A stretch of DNA of 64,000 nt from Enhydrobacter sp. (GTDB lineage: Bacteria > Pseudomonadota > Alphaproteobacteria > Reyranellales > Reyranellaceae): the NCBI GenBank assembly GCA_025808875.1, contig CP075528.1, positions 4,524,473 through 4,588,472 on the forward strand. The letters run 5' to 3'. The notes beneath the pieces are model-generated. The model saw nothing but the letters and a program-made list of their open reading frames with translations, ran no database searches and was not told the origin of the DNA. The translations under genes and the position numbers were made by a program. Below, in pieces: positions 1-7,472 of the stretch; within the stretch, counting starts at the first letter, position 1, and every line of letters starts with the position of its first letter.

Positions 1-24
1 ATCGGCCTGGAGCAGGCGGCATGA
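1..24 (+). CDS. 3' end of an upstream gene (partial)
   Basis: An open frame runs from the window edge to a TGA at 22-24 and shares bases with the aroE ATG at 21 (ATGA overlap). This implies translational coupling of an upstream gene to aroE. Only seven residues (IGLEQAA) are visible, so the product cannot be identified. In many alphaproteobacteria maf lies just before aroE, which makes Maf the likeliest guess. Confidence 0.45.
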   Translation: MGLEQAA

Positions 25-902
25 GCTCCTACGACAAGCTGCTCGCCGACGCGCGCGGCCGGCCCTTCGCCTGCGTCGTCGGCTGGCCGATCGAGCATTC
101 GCGTTCCCCCGCCCTGCACGGCTATTGGCTGCGCAAGCACGCCATCGACGGCCACTACGGCCGTCTCGCCGTCGAGCCCAGGCGCGAGGCGCTCGAGGAG
201 CTGGTCGCCTTCCTCAAGCGCACGCCCAATGCGCGCGGCTGCAACCTCACCCTGCCGCACAAGATCCAGATCATGCCGCTGCTCGACCATCTGCACGCGA
301 CGGCGACTCATATCGGCGCCGTCAATACGGTGATCAAGCGGGCCGACGGCAGTCTCGAAGGTCGTAATTCCGACGGCTTCGGCTTCCTGCAGGCGCTTGC
401 CGAAGGCGCGCCCGACTGGAACGCGACGGCCGGTCCGGCCGTCGTGCTGGGCGCCGGCGGTGCGGCGCGTGCCGTGGTGGCGGGCCTCGTCGCGGCGGGG
501 GTGCCTGAGCTGCGGCTGGTCAACCGCACGCAGCAGACCGCCATCGATCTCGGCGTCACCTTCGCGCCCAAGGACGGCCGGCGCATCGCCATCGAGCGCT
601 GGGACGAACGCAGCGCGGTGCTGGATGGCGCCACGCTGCTCGTCAACACGACCTCCCTCGGCATGACGGGCCAGCCGCCCCTCGAAATCGACCTGGCGCG
701 CCTGCCGCAGAGCGCTGTGGTGGACGACATCGTCTCCGTGCCACTCGAGACGCCGCTTCTCGCCGCCGCCCGCGCGCGCCACCATCGCTCCGTCGATGGT
801 CTCGGCATGCTGCTGCACCAAGGCCGCATGGGCTTCGAAGCCTGGTTCGGCCAGAAGGTGACCGTCAGCGCCGAGCAGCGCGCGGAGGTCTTGGCGGCAT
901 GA
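21..902 (+). CDS. aroE: Shikimate dehydrogenase AroE
   Basis: Reduces 3-dehydroshikimate to shikimate with NADPH in the cytoplasmic route to aromatic amino acids. The 293-residue length is normal for the family. The shikimate site SRSPALH lies at residues 27-33. NLTLPHK supplies the catalytic Lys81, the GRNSDGFGF stretch holds the catalytic Asp at about 118, and the NADP-binding loop GAGGAAR lies at 144-150. The start overlaps the stop of the gene before it and its own stop overlaps the next start, so it sits in a tightly coupled operon with the thioesterase gene that follows. Confidence 0.96.
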   Translation: MSSYDKLLADARGRPFACVVGWPIEHSRSPALHGYWLRKHAIDGHYGRLAVEPRREALEELVAFLKRTPNARGCNLTLPHKIQIMPLLDHLHATATHIGAVNTVIKRADGSLEGRNSDGFGFLQALAEGAPDWNATAGPAVVLGAGGAARAVVAGLVAAGVPELRLVNRTQQTAIDLGVTFAPKDGRRIAIERWDERSAVLDGATLLVNTTSLGMTGQPPLEIDLARLPQSAVVDDIVSVPLETPLLAAARARHHRSVDGLGMLLHQGRMGFEAWFGQKVTVSAEQRAEVLAA

Positions 903-1336
903 CGGCAGGCAATCCGCCGGACGGCTTCAAACCGCTGTTCCGGACTAGCCCGTTCCTCGACCACAACGGCCCGTTCTTCTATCGTGACAACGCCGACGGC
1001 GCGTTCGTCATCGGACTGCGCATCAGGCCCGAGCACGCCAATGCCCGCGGCGGCGCGCACGGCGGACTGCTGATGACGATGTGCGACATCGCTTTAGGCT
1101 ACCGTACGACGAGGAGTCAGACACCCTCTCCGATGCTAACCACGGCGAGCGTCACCACCGACTTCGCCGGCGGCGCCAAGGTCGGCGACTGGGTGGAGGC
1201 CCATGTCGACGTGCACAAGGTCGGCGGCCGACTGGCCTTCGCCAACTGCTACCTGGTGTGCAATGGCGAACGCATCGTGCACGCGTCCGCCGTCTTCGCC
1301 CGCAGCGGCGATCGCCCCGCCGCTACTGGTTCATAG
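899..1336 (+). CDS. PaaI-like hotdog thioesterase
   Basis: A 145-residue single-domain hotdog protein. The segment GGAHGGLLMTMCDIA near residues 50-65 matches the helix and active-site loop of PaaI/YbgC-like acyl-CoA thioesterases, and TTDFAGGAKVGDW matches the central strand. It probably hydrolyses an aryl- or acyl-CoA; the substrate cannot be read from sequence. Its ATG overlaps the aroE stop (ATGA), so it is translated with aroE. Its last 14 bases overlap the convergent rho gene. Confidence 0.8.
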   Translation: MTAGNPPDGFKPLFRTSPFLDHNGPFFYRDNADGAFVIGLRIRPEHANARGGAHGGLLMTMCDIALGYRTTRSQTPSPMLTTASVTTDFAGGAKVGDWVEAHVDVHKVGGRLAFANCYLVCNGERIVHASAVFARSGDRPAATGS

Positions 1337-2702
1337 AGCCGAAGAAGTCCTGATTGGTCTTCGCCGTGCGTAGCTTGTCGAGCAGGAACTCGATGGCATC
1401 GACGGCACCCATCGGCATGAGGATGCGGCGCAGCACCCACATCTTCGACAAGGTCGCGCGGTCGACCAGCAACTCCTCCTTGCGGGTGCCCGACTTGGTG
1501 ATGTCGATCGCCGGGAAGGTGCGCTTGTCGGCGACCTTGCGGTCGAGGATGATTTCGGAGTTACCGGTGCCCTTGAACTCCTCGAAGATCACCTCGTCCA
1601 TGCGGCTGCCGGTGTCGATCAGCGCGGTTGCGATGATGGTGAGCGAGCCGCCCTCCTCGATGTTGCGCGCTGCGCCGAAGAAGCGCTTGGGCCTCTGCAG
1701 CGCGTTGGCATCGACGCCGCCGGTCAGCACCTTTCCCGAACTCGGCACCACGGTGTTGTAGGCACGGCCGAGGCGGGTGATCGAATCGAGCAGGATCACG
1801 ACGTCGCGCTTGTGCTCGACCAGCCGCTTGGCCTTCTCGATCACCATTTCGGCAACGGCGACGTGACGGCTCGCCGGCTCGTCGAAGGTCGAACTCACGA
1901 CCTCGCCCTTGACCGTCCGCTGCATGTCGGTGACTTCCTCCGGTCGCTCATCGACGAGCAGCACCATGAGGAACACCTCTGGATTATTGGCGGTGATGGC
2001 ATGCGCGATGTTCTGCATCAGCACGGTCTTGCCCGTGCGCGGCGGCGAGACGATGAGCGCGCGCTGGCCCTTTCCGATCGGCGCAATCAGGTCGATCACG
2101 CGGGTCGAGATGTCGAGCTGCTGCTGCGGCGTGCTGGTGGCCTTCTTGGTCAGGGTACCGGTGGTGCGTCGGCCGGTCGAGACGCGGCCCGATGAGGTGG
2201 CGCGCGCGGAGCTTTGCTCCTCGGAGATGGTCGGCGCCATCACGCCCGCACCCTCCATTTCTAGCTTCAGCTTCTCGTCGGGATAGAGCGGCGTCAGCGA
2301 ATCGAAGCCGATGCGGTGACGCAACGCTTCGGGATCGTCGAAGTTGATCTTGTTGATCTGCACGAGGGCGAAGTAGCGCTCGCCATCCTTGGGAGCGCGG
2401 ATCTCGCCCTCGACCGTGTCACCGGTGCGCAGGCCGAAGCGGCGGACTTGGGTAGGGCTGACATAGATGTCGTCGGCTCCGGGCAGATAGTTGGCTTCCA
2501 TCGAGCGGAGGTATCCGAAGCCGTCGGGTAGCACTTCGATGGTGCCACTTCCGAAGATCGCCTGGTCGTTGGCGGCGAGCTTCTGGAGGATGGCAAACAT
2601 CAGCTCCTGGCGGCGCATCTGGGCGGCGCCTTCCACGCCTTGCTCCTCAGCGAACGCGAGGAGTTCGGGCGGCTTCTTCTTCTTGAGATCTTCGAGATTC
2701 AT
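1323..2702 (-). CDS. rho: Transcription termination factor Rho
   Basis: Hexameric RNA helicase that terminates transcription. The order is an N-terminal helical domain, the cold-shock-like RNA-binding domain (FGYLRS around 62-67), then the RecA-like ATPase with P-loop SPPRTGKT, Walker B DVVILLDSITR, the Q-loop and the R-loop (GTGNSE). The P-loop Arg-Thr variant is usual in alphaproteobacteria. At 459 residues it is about 40 longer than E. coli Rho. The extra part is a Ser/Thr-rich linker at roughly residues 165-200, between the RNA-binding and ATPase domains. It is expressed from a strong promoter after a leader of about 130 nt. Confidence 0.98.
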   Translation of the reverse strand: MNLEDLKKKKPPELLAFAEEQGVEGAAQMRRQELMFAILQKLAANDQAIFGSGTIEVLPDGFGYLRSMEANYLPGADDIYVSPTQVRRFGLRTGDTVEGEIRAPKDGERYFALVQINKINFDDPEALRHRIGFDSLTPLYPDEKLKLEMEGAGVMAPTISEEQSSARATSSGRVSTGRRTTGTLTKKATSTPQQQLDISTRVIDLIAPIGKGQRALIVSPPRTGKTVLMQNIAHAITANNPEVFLMVLLVDERPEEVTDMQRTVKGEVVSSTFDEPASRHVAVAEMVIEKAKRLVEHKRDVVILLDSITRLGRAYNTVVPSSGKVLTGGVDANALQRPKRFFGAARNIEEGGSLTIIATALIDTGSRMDEVIFEEFKGTGNSEIILDRKVADKRTFPAIDITKSGTRKEELLVDRATLSKMWVLRRILMPMGAVDAIEFLLDKLRTAKTNQDFFGSMNQ

Positions 2703-2841
2703 GTGGCTTCAGTCGTTGGGAAGTGACGCACGCGCTCGGCGGCCGGGGCGGCCAAACCATCAAAATACAGCGCTGTGTCGTACTGGATGGACCCCGTCGA
2801 TCACCGCCGGGCGGCAGCGCCAAGGGCCCTGAGGCGACGCC

Positions 2842-2870
2842 TATATAGGGGCCCGCCCGGTTTCTGTCAA
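2842..2870 (-). promoter_or_regulatory. sigma-70 promoter of rho
   Basis: On the minus strand a perfect -35 box TTGACA (2870-2865) is followed by exactly 17 bases and TATATA (2847-2842). The predicted transcription start near 2835 leaves a leader of about 130 nt before the rho ATG at 2702. Long rho leaders are known sites of autoregulation in other bacteria. The boxes are seen directly; the activity is inferred. Confidence 0.78.
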
Positions 2871-2920
2871 AGGCTGGTCTTGTTGGCTTCGCGCCTGCTC
2901 CGAAGCTGGTTCGGGAACCC

Positions 2921-3832
2921 TCAACCTTCCTGCTCCGCCAGCATCTCGGCGTAGCGGTAGATCTCGGTATGGTCGGCGGCGGAGCCGAGCTTCGCGTGCG
3001 CGGCCGCCCAATAGGTCACAGCGTCCCTGAGCATCGGCATGTTGAGCTTCAGGTGCTCGGCCACGTCGCCCGCGGTGCGTAGGTCCTTCGCCATCAGGGC
3101 CGTCGTGAATCCGGCGGCGAAAGTGCGCGAGACGACGAACTGCCGGCCCTTCACTTCGGTAGCGTTACTCTTGCCGGTCGAGCTGTTGAACACATCGACC
3201 ATGGTACCTGGATCGAGGCCGAATGCCTCGCCGACGACCAGCGCCTCGCACATCGCCACCAGGCCTGCGGCGGAGAGATAGTTGTTGAGCGCCTTCATGG
3301 CGTGACCCGCCCCGGTCGGTCCGCAGAGCGTGATGGTCTTGCCCATGGCGGCCAGGAGCGGCCGCGCCCGGTCGAGATCCGCCGCAGCGCCCCCCACCAT
3401 GATGGAAAGCGAGCCGTCGACCGCACGCCTGACACCGCCGGATACAGGCGCATCGAGCAACGCCACGCCTGATGCCGCAAGATCGCGCGCGAGCCTCTGA
3501 GTATCGACGGGATTGGACGAGCTCATATCGATCACCAGCGCCCCCGCATCCAGACCCTCGCGCGCCGCGTCCTTGCCCTCGATCACGGCCTGCCGGACCA
3601 CCTCGCCGTCGGGCAGCATGGTGATCAGTGCCGACGCTCCCTGCGCCGCAGCCTTGGCCGAGGCCGTCGCCAGCACCGAGGGATGAGCGCCGACGAAATC
3701 CGACACCGCCTTCTGCGACAAGTCGAAAACGCGGATCTTGAAGCCCGCTTGTGCAAGATTCGCCGCCATCGGTCGACCCATCATGCCGAGGCCGAGGAAA
3801 GCGATGGTGCTGCCGGGTGCGAGTGCCGTCAT
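2921..3832 (-). CDS. 3-hydroxyisobutyrate dehydrogenase family oxidoreductase
   Basis: A 303-residue beta-hydroxyacid dehydrogenase. The N-terminal dinucleotide motif is GLGMMGRPMAANL (residues 14-26), the substrate motif is DAPVSGG near 127, and the catalytic Lys lies in GHAMKALNNY near 177. Members oxidise 3-hydroxyisobutyrate, tartronate semialdehyde or similar acids with NAD(P); the substrate here is unknown. The start ATG overlaps the TGA of the 68-residue ORF before it (ATGA). It probably belongs to one transcript with that ORF and the PcaC-like gene. Confidence 0.88.
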   Translation of the reverse strand: MTALAPGSTIAFLGLGMMGRPMAANLAQAGFKIRVFDLSQKAVSDFVGAHPSVLATASAKAAAQGASALITMLPDGEVVRQAVIEGKDAAREGLDAGALVIDMSSSNPVDTQRLARDLAASGVALLDAPVSGGVRRAVDGSLSIMVGGAAADLDRARPLLAAMGKTITLCGPTGAGHAMKALNNYLSAAGLVAMCEALVVGEAFGLDPGTMVDVFNSSTGKSNATEVKGRQFVVSRTFAAGFTTALMAKDLRTAGDVAEHLKLNMPMLRDAVTYWAAAHAKLGSAADHTEIYRYAEMLAEQEG

Positions 3833-4035
3833 CGGCGGTCTCCCGAGGTGAGGTCGTATTCATAGAGCGGCGACGTGCAGTCGGGAATCGCATCCGACGG
3901 GGTATTCCGCAGGAAGCGCGCACCCATAGGCCCATGGAACGCGGCGGTGCGGGGATCGGCTTGGGCCTTCGGCCTGGTACAGAGTGCGGTGAGGGCCAAT
4001 GCCTCACCCGCCATCGTCGGACGCACAGTGCGCAT
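3829..4035 (-). CDS. Uncharacterised 68-residue protein, coupled to its neighbours
   Basis: I recognise no family. The case for a real gene is context. It starts 3 bases after the stop of the PcaC-like gene, its TGA overlaps the ATG of the dehydrogenase that follows, and its codons are GC-rich at third positions like its neighbours. There is no signal peptide or membrane segment. It is rich in Pro, Arg and Ala, with a C-terminal PDCTSPLYEYDLTSGD segment. It could instead be a decayed spacer kept for translational coupling. Confidence 0.45.
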   Translation of the reverse strand: MRTVRPTMAGEALALTALCTRPKAQADPRTAAFHGPMGARFLRNTPSDAIPDCTSPLYEYDLTSGDRR

Positions 4036-4038
4036 GGT

Positions 4039-4440
4039 TCAGAGTCCGCGCTCCTTGAACACTTCGCGCGCCGTCTTGAAGGCGTCGAGGCCCGCCGGAA
4101 TGCCGCAATAGATCGCAACCTGGAGGAATACCTCCTTGATCTCGTCCTTGGTCAGGCCGTTGTTGAGCGCACCGTTGACATGCAACTTCAACTCGGGACC
4201 GCGATTGAGTGCTGCCAGCATGGCAAGGTTGAGCATCGAACGCGTCTTGTTGGGCAGGCCGGGCCGTGTCCAAACGTAACCCCAGCAATATTCCGTGGTG
4301 ACATCCTGGAATGCCATCATGAACTCATCGGCATTGGCCAGCGAGTTGTCGACATAGTCCGAGCCGAGGACGGCTTTGCGAACCTTCATACCGGTGTCAT
4401 AGAGTTCCTGGTTGCGCGGCTTGGGTGTTGCCTTGGCCAT
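4039..4440 (-). CDS. PcaC-like carboxymuconolactone decarboxylase
   Basis: A 133-residue protein of the 4-carboxymuconolactone decarboxylase (AhpD-like) family. Features typical of PcaC are YDTGMKVRKAVLGSDYVD at the start, WTRPGLPNKTRS in the middle, LKLHVNGALNNG, and CGIPAGLDAF near the end. PcaC converts carboxymuconolactone to beta-ketoadipate enol-lactone in protocatechuate breakdown. No other pca genes are near, so a related ring-cleavage role is possible. The ATG at 4440 is chosen because GGAGGAG stands 7 bases before it; longer frames lack a ribosome site. Confidence 0.85.
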   Translation of the reverse strand: MAKATPKPRNQELYDTGMKVRKAVLGSDYVDNSLANADEFMMAFQDVTTEYCWGYVWTRPGLPNKTRSMLNLAMLAALNRGPELKLHVNGALNNGLTKDEIKEVFLQVAIYCGIPAGLDAFKTAREVFKERGL

Positions 4441-4512
4441 GTGCTGCTCCTCCGTTGCGAAAGCGGCGGAGCATAGCGCAGGCCGATTTGGCGAAAAATC
4501 AGGCGCGGGCAA

Positions 4513-4986
4513 TCACGCGACAGCCTGCCCCGCCGCTGCCTTGGCCGCACCAGAAGCGGCGGCCGCGCCTAGGCCCTTGGCCTGAGCCTGCTGGCAGAGA
4601 TCTTCGATGGTTATGGTGTCGAGCTGCATCATCATGTCGTCACGCAACTTCTCCCACATCGGCCACACGACCAAGTGAGCGAGCGGCGAACCGACCGATG
4701 GATCATTGGGTTCCGATTCGGCCTCCAATGTCCGCACGACTCGCACCACCTCGCCGAGCGTGATCTGGCGACGTTCGCGGCCCAGGCGATAGCCGCCGCG
4801 CGGCCCGCGCTTGCCGCTCAGGATGCCGGCGCGGACCAAGTGTTGCAGGACCTGCTCGAGATATCGCTTGGGAATACGTTGGCGCTCGGTGATGTCGCCG
4901 CTGCGGACTGGATGCTCGCCGACATGACACGCCACGTCGAGGACAGCCTCGATGGCGAACATAGTCTTCTTGCTGAGCCGAGGCAT
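4513..4986 (-). CDS. Rrf2-family transcriptional regulator
   Basis: A 157-residue winged-helix regulator. MPRLSKKTMFAIEAVLDVA and ITERQRIPKRYLEQVLQHLVRAGIL form the DNA-binding part, followed by the wing KRGPRGGYRL near residues 68-77. IscR and NsrR bind an iron-sulfur cluster through three clustered cysteines. That cluster is absent here, leaving only two isolated cysteines, so it may sense something else or work through partners. It starts 13 bases after the dut stop, in the same run of genes. The last 25 residues are Ala-rich. Confidence 0.82.
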   Translation of the reverse strand: MPRLSKKTMFAIEAVLDVACHVGEHPVRSGDITERQRIPKRYLEQVLQHLVRAGILSGKRGPRGGYRLGRERRQITLGEVVRVVRTLEAESEPNDPSVGSPLAHLVVWPMWEKLRDDMMMQLDTITIEDLCQQAQAKGLGAAAASGAAKAAAGQAVA

Positions 4987-4999
4987 CCCCTGGTCCCTC

Positions 5000-5482
5000 T
5001 TAGCCCCCCCGCACCACTCCGGCGGCGACCCCTGTCGAACCGAAGCCACCGGCGCCACGCGCCGTTTGGTCCAGTTGGCTGACCTCGCGCCAGACCGCCC
5101 GGGCATGCGGTGCGACCACCAACTGTGCAATTCGCATGCCGCGACTGATCCTGAAGGATTCCTGCCCCAGGTTGATCAATATAGCGCCAACCTCGCCTCG
5201 GTAGTCGGCGTCGATGGTGCCAGGCGCATTGGCGACGGTCACGCCGTGCTTGGCAGCGAGGCCCGAGCGCGGCCGGACTTGCGCCTCAAACCCCACTGGC
5301 AGGGCGATCGAAATGCCCGTCGGCACGATGCGTCGCTCCAGCGGCTTGAGTTCGATATCCTGGTCGATAGCCGCCAAGAGGTCGGCACCCGCCGCCGCAA
5401 GGGTGGCGTAGTCGGGCAGCGCCAGGTCTCGCGCGTGCGGCAGGCGGACGATCTCGATCTCTATGCTCACGACACCCTTCAT
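5000..5482 (-). CDS. dut: dUTP diphosphatase Dut
   Basis: Trimeric dUTPase that hydrolyses dUTP to dUMP, keeping uracil out of DNA and feeding dTMP synthesis. All five motifs are visible: GADLLAA, RPRSGLAAKHG, GTIDADYRGEVG, RGMRIAQLV and the C-terminal GAGGFGSTG. The 160-residue length is normal with a few residues after motif 5. It starts 3 bases after the coaBC stop; dfp-dut pairing is widespread in bacteria and supports the call. Confidence 0.96.
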   Translation of the reverse strand: MKGVVSIEIEIVRLPHARDLALPDYATLAAAGADLLAAIDQDIELKPLERRIVPTGISIALPVGFEAQVRPRSGLAAKHGVTVANAPGTIDADYRGEVGAILINLGQESFRISRGMRIAQLVVAPHARAVWREVSQLDQTARGAGGFGSTGVAAGVVRGG

Positions 5483-5485
5483 TCC

Positions 5486-6712
5486 CTACTCCGCCGCCTG
5501 AGCCGGCCGGGGCCGGGAGAGGTACCGCGCAATGCGCTCTGCAAGTCGTGCCGCGACCTCGTCCTTGGTCAAGGTCGGCCAATCCTCCACGCCTTGCGCG
5601 GAGATCAGATGCACGGTGTTGCGCTCGCCGCCGAACGTACCGGTCATGGGCGACACGTCGTTGGCGATGATCCAGTCGCAGCCCTTGCGCTTACGCTTGT
5701 CGACGGCGTTCGCGATCAGGTTCTCCGTCTCCGCCGCGAAGCCCACGACCAGCGTCGGACGACCGACGCCGGGCCTCGCCAACGTCGCCAGGATGTCGGG
5801 GTTGGGCGCCAACGTGACCATGGGTGGGGAGGCGCCCGGCTTCTTCTTGATCTTGCCCATCGCAGGCTGCGCCACCTTCCAGTCGGCCACGGCGGCGGCG
5901 CAGACGGCGATGTCGATCGTCCCCACGGCCTGACATGCCGACAGCATCTGGTCGGCCGAGTCGACATGAACGGTCGTCATGCCGACGGGATCGACGAGCG
6001 CGACCGGCCCGCTCACCAACGTCACTTCGGCGCCCAGTCGAGCGAGCGCCGCCGCGATCGCATGCCCCTGCTTGCCGGAGGAATGGTTGGAGATGTAGCG
6101 CACCGGATCGATCGCCTCGCGGGTCGGACCCGAAGTGACGACGGCGCGACGGCCGGCCAGCGGCCGCCCGGCCGTGAGGATGGCTTCAGCGGCGGCAACG
6201 ATCTCTTGCGGCTCAGACATGCGGCCTGGACCGTGTTCGTTGCAGGCCATTGCGCCGTCGTTGGGTCCGACGAAATGCACGCCGCGCTTCCTGAGGGTCT
6301 CGACGTTGGCGGCGGTCGCCGCATGGGTCCACATGCGCACGTTCATAGCAGGTGCCGCCAGCACCGGCTTGTCGGTGGCAAGCAGGACGGTCGCAGCAAG
6401 GTCGTCGGCCAATCCCCCCGCCATGCGGGCGAGGATGTTGGCGGTCGCCGGCGCCACGACCAGCAGATCGGCATCGCGCGACAACTGGATGTGGCCCATC
6501 TCGCTCTCGTCGGTGAGCGAGAACATGTCGCTGTACACCCTGTCCTCGCTGAGCGCCTGTAGCGACAGCGGCGTCACAAATCGAGCACCCGCCTCGGTGA
6601 GCACGCAGCGGACCGACGCGCCGCGCTCACGCAGCCGCCGGATCAGCTCGAGCGACTTGAAAGCCGCGATGCCGCCCGCGACGACCAGCAGGATGCGCTT
6701 GCCGTGCAACAT
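5486..6712 (-). CDS. coaBC: Bifunctional CoaBC (phosphopantothenoylcysteine synthetase/decarboxylase)
   Basis: Two consecutive steps of coenzyme A synthesis. The N-terminal flavoprotein half (CoaC, about 1-180) begins VVAGGIAAFKSLELIRRL, has PAMNVRMW, and the catalytic Cys lies in ACNEHGPGRMSEP. The C-terminal half (CoaB, about 185-400) has TSGPTREAIDPVRYISNHSSGKQG and KIKKKPG, which bind CTP and phosphopantothenate. The 408 residues fit the family. It is followed at once by dut. Confidence 0.96.
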   Translation of the reverse strand: MLHGKRILLVVAGGIAAFKSLELIRRLRERGASVRCVLTEAGARFVTPLSLQALSEDRVYSDMFSLTDESEMGHIQLSRDADLLVVAPATANILARMAGGLADDLAATVLLATDKPVLAAPAMNVRMWTHAATAANVETLRKRGVHFVGPNDGAMACNEHGPGRMSEPQEIVAAAEAILTAGRPLAGRRAVVTSGPTREAIDPVRYISNHSSGKQGHAIAAALARLGAEVTLVSGPVALVDPVGMTTVHVDSADQMLSACQAVGTIDIAVCAAAVADWKVAQPAMGKIKKKPGASPPMVTLAPNPDILATLARPGVGRPTLVVGFAAETENLIANAVDKRKRKGCDWIIANDVSPMTGTFGGERNTVHLISAQGVEDWPTLTKDEVAARLAERIARYLSRPRPAQAAE

Positions 6713-6725
6713 GACGTTTAGAGTA

Positions 6726-7466
6726 TCACAAGACCCGGCTGGCGAAAGTGTAGACGCCGGTCAGCAACAGGGCCCAGAACACGGCCTGCCGGAACTGTTC
6801 GACCGAGAGCCTGAGGCGTACCCACTGGCCGAGCCACATGCCGGCAAGAGCCGGAACGACGGCGCCGGCCGAAACGATCGCGCGCGCACCATCCAGCAAA
6901 CCAAAGGTCAACAGCGACACAGTGAGGGTGAGCGAAGTCGCGCACAGCACCACGCCCAGGGTCTGAACCAGCTCGCTCGGCTTGACGTCGAGACCCTGCA
7001 GGTAGGGCATGAGCGGAATGATGGGCACGCCGACGAGTCCTGCAACAAAGCCGGACACCGTTCCGATCACGGGGGCCAAGGGCTTTTCGAGATCGGCATG
7101 GATATGCAGGCGGATACGCAGCAAACCCAAGCCGCCATAGACGATCAGCACGATGGCCAGCACCAGGAACGCCCAATTCGGTCCGCGCTGCCCGACCAGC
7201 CACATCGTGGCATAGAGCGACAGCGCGAGTGACAGGATGAGTGGCCACTGCCGACGCAGGATCCGCGTGAAGTTCCCGCCGACCGCGGCCTGCCAGACAT
7301 TGGTGATGATGGTCGGCAGCGCGATCAGCGCCACCGCCTCGGTGAGCGGCAGCACGAGCGTCGTCAGCGCGATGACGATGGTCGGCAGGCCAAGCCCAAC
7401 CAGCCCCTTGACCGTGCCCGCCAGCAAGAACACCGCGAGGCCGAAGACGATGTCGCCGGTCGGCAC
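6726..7466 (-). CDS. TauE/SafE-family sulfite exporter-like membrane protein
   Basis: A 246-residue inner-membrane protein with about eight hydrophobic segments and the family signatures GLVGLGLPTI near residue 21 and GFVAGLVGVPIIPLMPYLQ in the second half. Family members move sulfite, sulfoacetate or other organosulfonates; the substrate is unknown. It starts at GTG, 6 bases after ubiB, and ends 13 bases before coaBC. It thus sits as an accessory gene inside a block whose other members are housekeeping genes. Confidence 0.85.
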   Translation of the reverse strand: MPTGDIVFGLAVFLLAGTVKGLVGLGLPTIVIALTTLVLPLTEAVALIALPTIITNVWQAAVGGNFTRILRRQWPLILSLALSLYATMWLVGQRGPNWAFLVLAIVLIVYGGLGLLRIRLHIHADLEKPLAPVIGTVSGFVAGLVGVPIIPLMPYLQGLDVKPSELVQTLGVVLCATSLTLTVSLLTFGLLDGARAIVSAGAVVPALAGMWLGQWVRLRLSVEQFRQAVFWALLLTGVYTFASRVL

Positions 7467-7472
7467 AGTCGA

